Shown: one piece after another, positions 27,100-36,134 of the stretch | Layout: each line of letters begins with the position of its first letter | Position numbering within the stretch: the first letter of the stretch is position 1 | Source: Bacillus methanolicus | Lineage (GTDB): Bacteria; Bacillota; Bacilli; Bacillales; Cytobacillaceae | Direction: 5' to 3' | Length of the DNA stretch: 64,000 bases | Assembly (NCBI RefSeq): GCF_008764295.1 | Contig: NZ_VTQX01000016.1 | Location: 31,925-95,924, forward strand | Program-made: the position numbers and the translations under genes | Notes under the pieces: generated by a model | Seen by the model: only the letters and a program-made list of their open reading frames with translations | What the model was told of the DNA's origin: nothing | Database searches by the model: none

Positions 27100-28977
27100 A
27101 TGAAAGTGCTTGAAAAAGAGATAATAATGAACCTAAAAAGTCGCTTCTTCGATTTAATACACGAGGACAAAGGTATTCTTTCCTATGAAGAAATACTAAG
27201 GGAGATGCTGTTTGTCATCCAAAATTTTATTCACTCTAAGGAATTAACATTTTTCAACTTTCATGACTGTGCCAAGGAAATGTATGTAGTCGCTTCAACA
27301 AGTGAAGAGGCAGAAGCTATGGAGTTTTCTCCGCATTTTAACAGTGAAAAATTTAATGAATATGTTTTGGACAAGTCTATCATTCGCCAACCGATTCCTT
27401 TTACAAATTTTGAGAAATATGATCTGCTTTTACCGATGAGAAGAGGAAATGAACAGCTTGGCTATGTTGCTATAAAAGATGTATCGAAAGAGCTTCATTT
27501 TTCTGATCCGATTTTGGAGAAGATCGGTGAGGAGTGCTCTAAATTCCTTCTTAAGGCAAAAGGGATTTGTGAAGTGATCTTTGAAGAAAAACGATATAAA
27601 CAATTGTTTAGGGTAACGGAAAAATTTCATTCGTCGATGGATATGGATGCGGTGTTAGGGGAAATTATTTTTACTCTGCAGGAGGTTTATCCTAGCTTTA
27701 CGTATTATTTAATGTTGTCCCATGATAATAATAATCACGCCAACTTGCCTATTAAGGATTTAGAATATGATAGCGAAAACATCTCTGCCATGCAGGCATA
27801 TGTTACAGGTGCAATTCAATTGGAGGATTCCGTTCAAGAACAAAAATCAATTCTTTATGCACCTTTAAAGGGGAAGCAAGGAGTGTATGGTGTACTGCAA
27901 GTTATTGCCCCAAATACAAGGGCCTTTCCCAATAATGAGGTGGAATTTATAACACTACTTGCTAATACTGCAGGATCTGCTCTTGAAAATGCTCAGTTAT
28001 ATCAGCAATCAAGAAAGCTAATTGCTGACTTGCAATTGATTAACGAAACAACCCGCAGATTAAATTCTGATCTGCGCCTTACTGAGACCATTAATTTTAT
28101 GACCGGGCAGATTTTGACATCCTTTGAAGCGGAAGAAGTAGGTTTTGTTCTTGTTTCTGAGAATTTTGAGCAAATAAAAGTTCTTAAAGGAAGTACTGAT
28201 TTCTTCTTTTCTAAAGATGCTGAACAATATCTTCAATATATTGCCAAAAAAATAAAGAATGAAAAAGATTCGATCTTTTTAGGTGACTTAATTTTAGAAA
28301 ACGTTTCGACTTCCTATCGTTCCGTAATGGCTGTTCCAATGGTACAAACAGATGTAATCATGGGCTTTGCTTTAGTTTTGCACCGGTTGCCGTACCATTT
28401 TTCTTTTGAAACATTTAAACTAATGCAATCATTGATTCATCATTCTACACTAGCATTTTCCAATTCCATGCTGCGAGAGGAATTAGAAAAAATGGTCATT
28501 ACCGATCATCTTACAAAGCTTCACTCGCGCAACTTTTTAAATGAGAACATTCATCGTTCTATGTCTGAGGATGCTTTTGGAACTTTTATTTTGATCGATA
28601 TTGATAATTTTAAACAGATCAATGACACTTATGGTCATCAAGTTGGCGATGAAGTGCTCATTCAAGTGGCGTCAATCATCCATGATAACATAAGAGACAC
28701 TGATATTGGTGCAAGATGGGGTGGAGAAGAGTTAGCCATCTATTTGCCAAGAATCCCACTTCATGTAGCCGTAACGATTGCGGAAAGATTGGTGGCTAAA
28801 GTAAACGAGTTAACTGCTCCTCGCATTACAATATCTTGTGGAGTTTCTTACTGGACAAAGGAAAACGATGATAATTTCACAAAATTATTTAAAAGGGCTG
28901 ACCAAGCTTTATATTTGGCTAAGGAAACAGGAAAAAATAAAGTAGTAGTGCAGGAAGATGAGGAATTAATCAGCTAA
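27100..28977 (+). CDS. dgcP: GAF-GGDEF diguanylate cyclase (DgcP/YtrP type)
   Basis: A 625-residue cytoplasmic enzyme making cyclic di-GMP from two GTP. The N-terminal two thirds contain GAF-like sensor domains (about residues 20-150, 175-320 and 330-460). The GGDEF domain occupies about 465-620: DHLTKLHSRNFL, DIDNFKQINDTYGHQVGD and the active site RWGGEELAIYLP (GGEEL form). RDTD stands five residues before it, which is a complete inhibitory I-site. ATG at 27100 follows AGGTGAT; the ATG at 27079 is upstream of that site. The position beside rpsD matches B. subtilis ytrP, now dgcP. Confidence 0.9.
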   Translation: MKVLEKEIIMNLKSRFFDLIHEDKGILSYEEILREMLFVIQNFIHSKELTFFNFHDCAKEMYVVASTSEEAEAMEFSPHFNSEKFNEYVLDKSIIRQPIPFTNFEKYDLLLPMRRGNEQLGYVAIKDVSKELHFSDPILEKIGEECSKFLLKAKGICEVIFEEKRYKQLFRVTEKFHSSMDMDAVLGEIIFTLQEVYPSFTYYLMLSHDNNNHANLPIKDLEYDSENISAMQAYVTGAIQLEDSVQEQKSILYAPLKGKQGVYGVLQVIAPNTRAFPNNEVEFITLLANTAGSALENAQLYQQSRKLIADLQLINETTRRLNSDLRLTETINFMTGQILTSFEAEEVGFVLVSENFEQIKVLKGSTDFFFSKDAEQYLQYIAKKIKNEKDSIFLGDLILENVSTSYRSVMAVPMVQTDVIMGFALVLHRLPYHFSFETFKLMQSLIHHSTLAFSNSMLREELEKMVITDHLTKLHSRNFLNENIHRSMSEDAFGTFILIDIDNFKQINDTYGHQVGDEVLIQVASIIHDNIRDTDIGARWGGEELAIYLPRIPLHVAVTIAERLVAKVNELTAPRITISCGVSYWTKENDDNFTKLFKRADQALYLAKETGKNKVVVQEDEELIS

Positions 28978-28997
28978 TATAATCGCATCATTCACAT

Positions 28998-29027
28998 AAG
29001 GCTATTCTTTAATGAATAGTCTTTTTA
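28998..29027 (+). terminator. Terminator after dgcP
   Basis: Stem GGCTATTC / GAATAGTC with one G:T pair, 6-nt loop, then TTTTT. Confidence 0.7.
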
Positions 29028-29069
29028 TCTATGTTCTTGTCTGCATATTTCGATATTAGAGGTTAGAAA

Positions 29070-29255
29070 ATGAAGAAATACAAATTAAAAAATAAATTTA
29101 AAGGGTATAAAAAAGGAACCCGGTTTTACGTAATTGTGGAATCGGAATTCATTGGAGTGAAAGAGTATGTATTGCGAACAGAGGATCTTTCGGAGAGATT
29201 AAGTATTTCAGAAAGCGAGCTTGAAAAACACTTTCTTTTTTTAGGCTATAAATAA
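29070..29255 (+). CDS. Hypothetical 61-aa basic protein
   Basis: Starts at ATG behind GAGGTTAG. The N-terminal half is very basic (MKKYKLKNKFKGYKKGTRF) and followed by a beta-like stretch (YVIVESEFIGVKEYVLRT) and an acidic helix (SERLSISESELEKHFLFLGYK). The order suggests a small SH3- or KOW-like beta fold, but no family is recognised. Soluble and monocistronic. Confidence 0.6.
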   Translation: MKKYKLKNKFKGYKKGTRFYVIVESEFIGVKEYVLRTEDLSERLSISESELEKHFLFLGYK

Positions 29256-29427
29256 ATAACGCATAAGAAGCTTCTGTTTATTTCCGCCAGCTATTTGTTC
29301 TCAGTACTCAGTCTGAAGCGATACTCCATATCAGCCTCCAGTCCCTAGCGGCTTTTTGAAAATTTGGTTAGGTTGAAGAGGGAGCAACGTTTAAAAGTAT
29401 TTTAGTAACTAGCGGAAAGAAGGTGAA

Positions 29428-29817
29428 ATGAAATTGGATTATATTTTTATTTCAGGATTTGTTTTAGCCTTTCTATTTTTCGTGATCGCTGTATTTCAGG
29501 TCCTGCTTTCACTTGGTTATCCATTGGGAGAATATGCGATGGGAGGGTAACATAAGGTTTTACCTTATACATTGCGGATTGTAAGTGTGTTTAATGCTCT
29601 AATCCTTTTATTCATGATCATCGTGATTCTTGAGCATGTAGAAGTCCTCACTGTTTTCCATTTATCCTTTACAAACACAATTGTCTGGGTCTTCACAATC
29701 TTTTTAGGACTCAATACAATCGCTAATTTGCTCTCAACCAGCCGGAAAGAGAAATATACGATGACGCCATTATCGAGCATTGCTTTTGTCTTATCTCTTA
29801 TCATTGCAATTTCGTGA
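29428..29817 (+). pseudogene. Small membrane protein gene interrupted by one nonsense codon
   Basis: The frame from ATG at 29428 (behind AAGAAGGTG) runs 40 codons, meets a single TAA at 29548-29550, and continues in the same frame to 29817 without another stop. The joined product of about 129 residues would have a first helix (ISGFVLAFLFFVIAVFQVLLSLG), the linker PLGEYAMGG-x-HKVLPYTLRI, and three more helices. Changing one base of the TAA restores the frame. The C-terminal part could restart at a codon around 29572, so residual function is not excluded. Confidence 0.7.
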
Positions 29818-29830
29818 AAACTGCCGATGA

Positions 29831-29873
29831 GGAAGGATAGACAGAGTCTTTTATCTCGAGTCTATCCTTCAGC
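29831..29873. other. Hairpin between convergent genes
   Basis: 11-bp inverted repeat GAAGGATAGAC / GTCTATCCTTC around a 21-nt loop, without a clear T tract on either strand; may act as a weak terminator for ytsP. Confidence 0.4.
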
Positions 29874-29887
29874 AGCCTTCATAGAAT

Positions 29888-30367
29888 TTAGACATAACGT
29901 ACAAGCTCTTCAACGAAAGCTTCCAAATTTTCTTGGTCGACTTCATCAAAGCGATTCTTTTCTGGAGAATCGATATCTAAGACCCCGATTACTTGCCCAT
30001 CTTTAATCAGTGGGATAACAATTTCAGATTGCGAAGCTGCATCACAAGCAATATGCCCTGGGAACTGATGGACATCCTCAACACGAAGTGTTTTCTTTTG
30101 ACTTGCGCTTGTGCCGCAAACCCCTTTTCCAAATGGGATTCTTACACATGCTGGCAAGCCTTGAAAAGGTCCTAAAACAAGTTCCTGTTCCTCCGTTAAA
30201 TAAAATCCAACCCAATTAATTCTATCTAGAAATTGATTCAAAAGAGCTGAAGCATTACTTAAATTGGCAATTTGATTTGATTCTCCATCTAGTAAAGCAA
30301 TAAGCTGCTTCTTAAGGAGATTGTATTGATCTTGGCGATTGCCATCATATGATTGGACTTTAAACAT
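29888..30367 (-). CDS. ytsP: Free methionine-(R)-sulfoxide reductase (GAF, YtsP)
   Basis: A 159-residue single-GAF enzyme that reduces free Met-R-sulfoxide using thioredoxin-type electrons. The three family Cys are at 74, 84 and 108, with the same spacing as C84, C94 and C118 of the E. coli enzyme. Motifs include NWVGFYL, GPFQGLPACVRIPFGKGVCG, and DIDSP near the C-terminus. The start ATG lies behind AGGGGGAG. Like B. subtilis ytsP it lies close to rpsD, dgcP and refZ. Confidence 0.9.
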   Translation of the reverse strand: MFKVQSYDGNRQDQYNLLKKQLIALLDGESNQIANLSNASALLNQFLDRINWVGFYLTEEQELVLGPFQGLPACVRIPFGKGVCGTSASQKKTLRVEDVHQFPGHIACDAASQSEIVIPLIKDGQVIGVLDIDSPEKNRFDEVDQENLEAFVEELVRYV

Positions 30368-30587
30368 GATTCTCCCCCTAATTACTGAAAAATGATTTAT
30401 TCATTATGCCACATATTATGATAAAAAACGAATAATAATGACTGAGAAATTGCCTTTATTGTATCAAAACGGGTAGAAAAATAGGAGACTTTGTCTATTT
30501 TTTTATAGAGGAAAATGGTAGAAAGAAAAGAAGTCTTACAAGAGGGAAATAGATGTGTGTAAATTGGTGGATAAGGCGGTGGTATAA

Positions 30588-31223
30588 ATGGTCCAAAATA
30601 CGAAAAATGACATTCTTGAAGCAGCGATCTTTCTCTTTAACACAAAAGGATTTAACGGGACTTCAATTAGAGATATTGCAGGCAAGGCAAGAGTGAATGT
30701 TTCCAATATTTCATACTATTTTCAAAGCAAGGAGGGGCTTCTAGAGCATTGCTTGACCACTTATTTTGAACAGTATTTGCAGCTGATTGAAGAGGGATAT
30801 TATGAGGGAATGAAAGAAGGGGCATTAAGCCAGCTCCAGCATATAACAGAGAAAATTCTTTATTTTCACTGTCAACATATTCATCTAACAAGACTTGTAC
30901 TTAGAGAAATATCGATTGATTCACAGATGGTGAGAGAGGTGATGGCAACATATATTTTGAAGGAGAGATATTTCTTGAAACTTGTATTTGAAGAGGGAAT
31001 TCGTTCAAAAGAGTTTCAATCCTTTTCGATCAATTATATGCTGATTCAATATAAGAGCCTTATTACTATGCCGTTTTTAAATAGTTACTACTTGACGGAA
31101 GTTCTGCAAGTTCTTCCGAATGAAAAATATTTTGTCAAAAGATACTTAAAGGATATCAACGGATGGTTTCAAGGTGTCATTTGCCGGCGCCCAAGCCCTA
31201 ATTTATCGGCAGCCAATAACTAA
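30588..31223 (+). CDS. refZ: TetR-family regulator RefZ (YttP)
   Basis: A 211-residue DNA-binding protein. The TetR helix-turn-helix covers residues 8-52 (ILEAAIFLFNTKGFNGTSIRDIAGKARVNVS...YYFQSKEGLLE), followed by a helical regulatory domain with LTRLVLREISIDSQMVREVM. The region is close to B. subtilis RefZ, which binds palindromic motifs near the origin and modulates FtsZ ring positioning during sporulation. Position between ytsP and ezrA/nifZ agrees. The start ATG follows AAGGCGGTGG. No binding motif was identified upstream. Confidence 0.85.
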   Translation: MVQNTKNDILEAAIFLFNTKGFNGTSIRDIAGKARVNVSNISYYFQSKEGLLEHCLTTYFEQYLQLIEEGYYEGMKEGALSQLQHITEKILYFHCQHIHLTRLVLREISIDSQMVREVMATYILKERYFLKLVFEEGIRSKEFQSFSINYMLIQYKSLITMPFLNSYYLTEVLQVLPNEKYFVKRYLKDINGWFQGVICRRPSPNLSAANN

Positions 31224-31377
31224 TGTTTATTTTCCTGACGTTGTCAGCCGAGCTTTAGGGATTGCTCTAATGAGAAAGCCTTTTACGATCATATAGCTTA
31301 TGCGGTCAAGAAAAACTCCCAACAACACTTAATGAATTGTGAAATTGGAAGGATTTGCAGGATAGGTGAGTATTGCG

Positions 31378-31425
31378 TAAGAGCGACTGCTCCGAGGAAG
31401 CTCACCGCCTGTTCCCCGGAAAGCA
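31378..31425. repeat. Fragment resembling a Bacillus intergenic repeat
   Basis: GC-rich stretch with GCGACTGCTCCGAGGAAGC and CACCGCCTGTTCCCCGGAAA in otherwise AT-rich noncoding DNA. It resembles dispersed intergenic repeats of Bacillaceae, recalled from memory. Only one copy lies in this window. Confidence 0.4.
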
Positions 31426-31459
31426 ACGGATTTTAACTACAAATTCATCCAAAAATGCA

Positions 31460-31492
31460 AAAGACATCGAAAGGTGGTACTCTCGATGTCTT
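31460..31492. terminator. Hairpin in the refZ-hisJ interval
   Basis: Perfect 11-bp stem AAAGACATCGA / TCGATGTCTTT with an 11-nt loop. It may terminate leftover transcription from either side; the T tract is short. Confidence 0.5.
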
Positions 31493-31564
31493 TATCGATA
31501 AACTGATGACTAATCTAAATGATTAATCGCTCCTCTACTTGAAATTGAAGTTGATAATTAAGAG

Positions 31565-31810
31565 TTAAAGTGAATAAAAACTAATAGCCCCAATTATCAT
31601 GAGTAATATAAAAATACCTAATATACCCAATAGAATTCTTTTCCATATTTTTCTCAAATGATCACCTGCATTTAAGTTTAATCTCTCCCAAAAAGCTCCA
31701 GGTTCTTGACCTTTTTCAACACTTGCAACTGTAAATAGAATGAACAAGTTGAATCCGCTAGCATCTTTATTACGAATATGATTACTATGTCTTTCTCCAT
31801 CTGAATTCAA
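31565..31810 (-). CDS. Hypothetical 81-aa protein with C-terminal membrane helix, perhaps a remnant
   Basis: The C-terminus (KRILLGILGIFILLMIIGAISFY) is a clear membrane anchor, and the preceding VASVEKGQEPGAFWERLN looks protein-like. However the TTG start at 31810 has no Shine-Dalgarno site, and the N-terminal part (GERHSNHIRNKDASGF) reads as poor sequence. A truncated or frameshifted gene is the best explanation. The rest of 31224-31999 shows no other gene. Confidence 0.35.
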   Translation of the reverse strand: MNSDGERHSNHIRNKDASGFNLFILFTVASVEKGQEPGAFWERLNLNAGDHLRKIWKRILLGILGIFILLMIIGAISFYSL

Positions 31811-31999
31811 AAATTCAAAAGTGCTCTTACAGTCAACATTTCATTGGTTGTAAACAATTTTCCTTTAGTAAATCGAGATTCTTTCCTCTTTGTTTGAAAA
31901 AATCATGGCTCTAACAATGGTAATGGTCCTGATCTTCATATATCAAGTGTCATTTTATGTATGGGTTCCCACTCACAATCGAAAAAAAAGTGAATATAG

Positions 32000-32800
32000 T
32001 CAAGCAAAGCTGCTAATTAAATTCTCATAGCCTTGTTTAAGTTCCTTTACTTGATGGGCATCTGACCCATATATTAAGGGGATTCCACGTTTAATAGCTT
32101 CTTTGGCAACCCATTCAGGTGGATAGGTTTCACGACATAATGGTTTTGCTGTTCCTGCTCCATTATAATCGAGCTCATAGTCTTTTTCTTTGACAGCATC
32201 AAGAATTTCCAGCAATTCTTGTTTTGGCTCATCTATATATGGGAATTTTCGTTGAAATTTCTTCACTAATGTCATATGGCCAATGCGCCTTGGTTTATAA
32301 GGCCCGAGGTCAGCATCAATGGATTTCCGCAAAGTTCGATAATAATTTTGGTAGATAGCTTGGAGAGAACCGTATTTATCAACCATGTCTGCAAAGGCAT
32401 CAGGACTGTAATCTAAACAATCATAGTTGGCGCCGTATTTTAAGAAATGAACCGAAAGGATGGCATCATCGAGCCTGTGACCGTAAAGATTGAGAAAAGC
32501 AGCGGTTTCCTTTTCAAATCCTTCGATATAATCCACTTCTAAACCACAATTAATACGGATTGAACCTTTATAAGCGAGCTTCAAAGTATGGATGCTTTGA
32601 AGATACTCTTCGATTTTTTCCAGTTTCATCGCACTATCTTGATTAGGAGTAGGATCGGTAAATCCATCTGGCAGAGGAGCATGCTCCGTAAAAGAAATTT
32701 CCGTAAAGCCTAATTGAATCGCTTTTTCGATATAATCCTGCAGTGCATCCTTTGTTCCATGCGGACAAAAAGGAGTGTGGATATGCCCGTTTTTAACCAT
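32000..32800 (-). CDS. hisJ: Histidinol-phosphatase, PHP family
   Basis: A 266-residue metal-dependent phosphatase for L-histidinol phosphate, the second-last step of histidine synthesis. The PHP metal motifs are [10 protein letters not shown] at residues 6-15, EVD near 100, SVHFLK near 130 and YGSDAH near the C-terminus. ATG at 32798-32800 lies 9 nt from GAGGAGG; the in-frame TTG three codons upstream abuts that site. It stands apart from any his operon, as B. subtilis hisJ (ytvP) does. Confidence 0.92.
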   Translation of the reverse strand: MVKNGHIHTPFCPHGTKDALQDYIEKAIQLGFTEISFTEHAPLPDGFTDPTPNQDSAMKLEKIEEYLQSIHTLKLAYKGSIRINCGLEVDYIEGFEKETAAFLNLYGHRLDDAILSVHFLKYGANYDCLDYSPDAFADMVDKYGSLQAIYQNYYRTLRKSIDADLGPYKPRRIGHMTLVKKFQRKFPYIDEPKQELLEILDAVKEKDYELDYNGAGTAKPLCRETYPPEWVAKEAIKRGIPLIYGSDAHQVKELKQGYENLISSFA

Positions 32801-33085
32801 TTTTATCAAGCCTCCTCAAACGTATTTACCAATTTAATAGTCGAAATAAGGTGTTATTCATCTCAAGTAATGAATTTTTCTCGGTTTTAATACAAAAATT
32901 TTGAAATTAATAGTCAAAAAATGTCGTTTACATGGTATCATAAAAACATTGAAATGCACACCAGACTTAGCAAAAGAAATAATAAATAAGTTTGAGAATT
33001 CTAACATAAACACTCCCGTTTTAGGGACTATTGTTGAAAACAGATTTTTTCGGGCCCAGTTATTGAGCTGGACAGGAGGCTTAAG

Positions 33086-34780
33086 ATGGAATATATTATC
33101 GGCGCACTAGTTTTGATTCTTATTTTATATATAACAGGTTATTTTATAAAAAAGAGATTTTATAAAGAAATCGATCGCTTAGAAGCTTGGAAAATTGATA
33201 TTATGAATCGCCCCGTATTGGAGGAAATGTCGAAAGTAAAGAAGCTGAACATGACGGGTCAAACAGAAGAGTTCTTTGAAAAATGGAGAAAAGAATGGGA
33301 TGAGATTGTTACGTCTGGCCTGCCTGATGTAGAAGATTATCTGTTTGATGCTGAGGATTACATAGACAAGTATCGTTTTAACAAGGCAAAGAAGTTTCTG
33401 ATTGCAATAGAAAATGACTTAAAAGAAACAGAAAATAATATTCAAGTATTAATTGCTGAAATTACAGAATTGGTTGGAAGCGAAGAAAAAAGCAGACTGG
33501 AAATGGAAGAGCTAAAAGAAACGTATCGCTTAAGTAAAAAAACGCTCTTAGCTCATAATCTAAACTATGGGATTGCGGAAAAGAATTTAGAAGCTCAGCT
33601 TGATGACCTTCAATTAAATTTTCAAGAGTTCGATGAGCTTACAGATAGTGGGAATTATTTGCAAGCCCATGAAATTGTCCAGTCAATGAAATCAAAGCTT
33701 GAAGCTGTAACCATGAAGTTAGAGAAAATTCCTAATTTACTCGTAGAGTGTCAATCAAAGGTTCCTGCTCAACTTGAGGAGTTAAAAGACGGATTTCGCG
33801 AAATGATGGAACAAGGCTATATTTTAGAGCATGTTCAATTAGATAAAGAGGTTGAAAAAATCGAGAAGGAACTTGAGGCCTTTAAACAGTTTCTTGAAAA
33901 AACAGAAACAGAAGAGGTTGAGAAGGGTCTAGATGATATTAAAGAACGAATCGAATTCCTTTATGATTTACTGGAAGCAGAAGTCGCTGCAAAGCAATTC
34001 ATTAAGGAAACAGAAGTGAAAACGAAGGAGCTGCTGCAAATAACCATCCATGCAAGTGATGAGCTACGAAATGAAATCGAGCTTATTAAACACAGCTACC
34101 ATCTTCCAGAAAGCAAACTTGAAGAACATGGACAGATGGAGAAATTGCTGCACCAATTGCAGAAACGATATGAATTATTAGAACATAAAATCCTCAAAGA
34201 TGAAACGGCCTTTTCACTTTTAAAAGAGGAACTATCGGCAATAAATAGCGAATTAGAAACTGTCAGTACTGAATATGTAACATTTAAAGAAAATCTGCAA
34301 ATGCTGAGAAAAGATGAACTTTCAGCGAGGGAAAAGGTTCAAGAGTTATCGCGGAAAATGGCTGAGTCGATCAAGCTGGTTTCGCAAAATAATATTCCTG
34401 GTTTACCGGATGATTATTTGGCGCTTTTTGAAGATGCTAAAGAAAGCATCAATGACGTGAAAGAGAAGCTTGAAGAAAAGCCGTTGGACATCCCTACCGT
34501 CCTTAAGGTTCTCGATGCTGCCGTAATCAATGTTGAAAAAACACATGATATGACAAATGAAATTGTGGAAACAGTTATGCTTGTGGAGAAAGTGATTCAG
34601 TATGGAAATCGATATAGAAGTAGATATCCTTCAGTTGATCAAGGATTAAAAGATGCGGAAAGATCATTCCGTGGTTATAACTATCAAGCAGCGTTGGAAC
34701 AGGCTGCTACAGCGATTGAAGAAATCGAACCAGGTGCCTTGAAAAAAATAGAAGCTTTGATTGAGGAACATGCTTATTAA
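33086..34780 (+). CDS. ezrA: Septation ring formation regulator EzrA
   Basis: A 564-residue membrane-anchored division protein. Residues 2-21 form the N-terminal membrane helix (IIGALVLILILYITGYF), and the remainder is almost continuous helix with spectrin-like repeats rich in Glu, Lys and Leu (e.g. EKRYELLEHKILKDE, EELSAINSELETVS). EzrA binds FtsZ and PBP1, restricting Z rings to midcell. Length and topology match the family. The start ATG is well placed behind AGGAGG, and a terminator follows. The order hisJ, ezrA, nifZ, thiI is that of B. subtilis. Confidence 0.95.
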   Translation: MEYIIGALVLILILYITGYFIKKRFYKEIDRLEAWKIDIMNRPVLEEMSKVKKLNMTGQTEEFFEKWRKEWDEIVTSGLPDVEDYLFDAEDYIDKYRFNKAKKFLIAIENDLKETENNIQVLIAEITELVGSEEKSRLEMEELKETYRLSKKTLLAHNLNYGIAEKNLEAQLDDLQLNFQEFDELTDSGNYLQAHEIVQSMKSKLEAVTMKLEKIPNLLVECQSKVPAQLEELKDGFREMMEQGYILEHVQLDKEVEKIEKELEAFKQFLEKTETEEVEKGLDDIKERIEFLYDLLEAEVAAKQFIKETEVKTKELLQITIHASDELRNEIELIKHSYHLPESKLEEHGQMEKLLHQLQKRYELLEHKILKDETAFSLLKEELSAINSELETVSTEYVTFKENLQMLRKDELSAREKVQELSRKMAESIKLVSQNNIPGLPDDYLALFEDAKESINDVKEKLEEKPLDIPTVLKVLDAAVINVEKTHDMTNEIVETVMLVEKVIQYGNRYRSRYPSVDQGLKDAERSFRGYNYQAALEQAATAIEEIEPGALKKIEALIEEHAY

Positions 34781-34788
34781 TTAATTGT

Positions 34789-34839
34789 AAAAAGCTGATT
34801 TAAAAGGTCGTGTAAAATCCTTTTAAGTCAGCTTTTTTA
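34789..34839 (+). terminator. Terminator after ezrA
   Basis: Long stem AAAAAGCTGA-TTAAAAGG / CCTTTTAA-GTCAGCTTTTTT with 11-nt loop and a T tract. Confidence 0.88.
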
Positions 34840-34990
34840 TCGTGCCTATTCTGCGTATAATCACGTTTATTTTCAAATGAATCCATATATGTTAACATTT
34901 ACTGTTAGCGAAAGAGATCAATGTAATAAAGCAATAATTTGATAAGACCATGCTTAATTAAAAATGAGTACCTAATTTAGGGGGAAAGTG

Positions 34991-36133
34991 ATGATATATT
35001 TCGATAATAGTGCGACAACAAAACCATATAAAGAAGTGGTCGATTCGTTTATAAAAGTTACGACCGAATATTTCGGGAACCCATCTTCGTTACATCGGCT
35101 GGGCGGTGAAGCAGAAAAGCTTTTAAATATAGCAAGAAAGCAAGTTGCCGAGTTACTTGAAGTAAAACCATCTGAATTAATCTTTACATCCGGTGGAACG
35201 GAGAGCAATAATTTAGCAGTAAAAGGTGCAGCATTAATGCACCGAAATCGGGGCAATCATATTGTAACGACAGCGATTGAACATGCTTCGATTCAAGAGA
35301 CCTTTCACCAGTTGGAGGAGCTTGGATTTCGTGTAACCTACCTGCCGGTTGACAAAGAAGGCAGGGTTCAAGTGAAGGATGTTGAACAAGCTCTTTCAGA
35401 GGATACGATTCTTGTATCTGTCATGCATGTTAATAATGAAGTGGGTACGATTCAGCCGATAGAAAAGATTGGCCATCTGTTAAAAAACTACCCGAAAATT
35501 TTATTCCATGTTGATAATATTCAAGGAATTGGAAAGGTTCCATTGAATTTACAAGCATGCTCGATTGACCTTTGCTCCTTTTCAGCTCATAAATTTCATG
35601 GTTTAAAAGGAACGGGACTTCTCTATGTGCGGGATGGCGTGAAAATTTCACCGTTATTAACAGGAGGCAATCAGGAGCGTAAACATCGAAGTGGGACAGA
35701 AAATGTCGCTGGAATCGTTGCCTTAGCAAAAGCGCTAAGGCTGACGTTAGAAAATGAAAAGAAGCTGTTGACTCATCTTCAACAGGTTAAGAAAACGATT
35801 ATTCAAGGAATTTCAGAGCTGGAAGAGGTTATTATTCATACTCCAGCACAAGGATCTGCACCACATATCATTAATTTTTCTCTAAAAGGCTTTAAAGCTG
35901 AAGTGTTTGTTCACGCTTTAGGGGAAAAAGATATCTTTGTATCGACGACCAGTGCATGCTCCTCAAAAAAACAGTCTGCCAGCAGTACATTAATGGCCAT
36001 GGGTGTAAATGAAGAGGTGGCAAAGAGTGCAGTCCGAATCAGTTTATCCTATGAAAATACAACAGAAGAGGCACTTGTTGTGGTCAAGGCGATAAAAGAA
36101 ACGGTAAATCAATTGAAAGAGGTTATGAACTAA
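34991..36133 (+). CDS. nifZ: Cysteine desulfurase NifZ (partner of ThiI)
   Basis: A 380-residue PLP enzyme taking sulfur from cysteine. It shows TSGGTESNNLAVKGA near residue 67, the PLP-Lys motif SAHKFHGLKGTG near 202, and the active Cys region STTSACSSKKQ near 325. The short active-site loop and the adjacent thiI, one nt downstream, point to the dedicated sulfur donor for 4-thiouridine in tRNA rather than the main SufS. The ATG at 34991 has better spacing from AGGGGG than the GTG just before it. Confidence 0.92.
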   Translation: MIYFDNSATTKPYKEVVDSFIKVTTEYFGNPSSLHRLGGEAEKLLNIARKQVAELLEVKPSELIFTSGGTESNNLAVKGAALMHRNRGNHIVTTAIEHASIQETFHQLEELGFRVTYLPVDKEGRVQVKDVEQALSEDTILVSVMHVNNEVGTIQPIEKIGHLLKNYPKILFHVDNIQGIGKVPLNLQACSIDLCSFSAHKFHGLKGTGLLYVRDGVKISPLLTGGNQERKHRSGTENVAGIVALAKALRLTLENEKKLLTHLQQVKKTIIQGISELEEVIIHTPAQGSAPHIINFSLKGFKAEVFVHALGEKDIFVSTTSACSSKKQSASSTLMAMGVNEEVAKSAVRISLSYENTTEEALVVVKAIKETVNQLKEVMN

Positions 36134-36134
36134 G

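Noticed and set aside
32901..33110. Open frame of 69 codons running into ezrA
   Set aside because: No Shine-Dalgarno site, and it overlaps the well-supported ezrA start in another frame.
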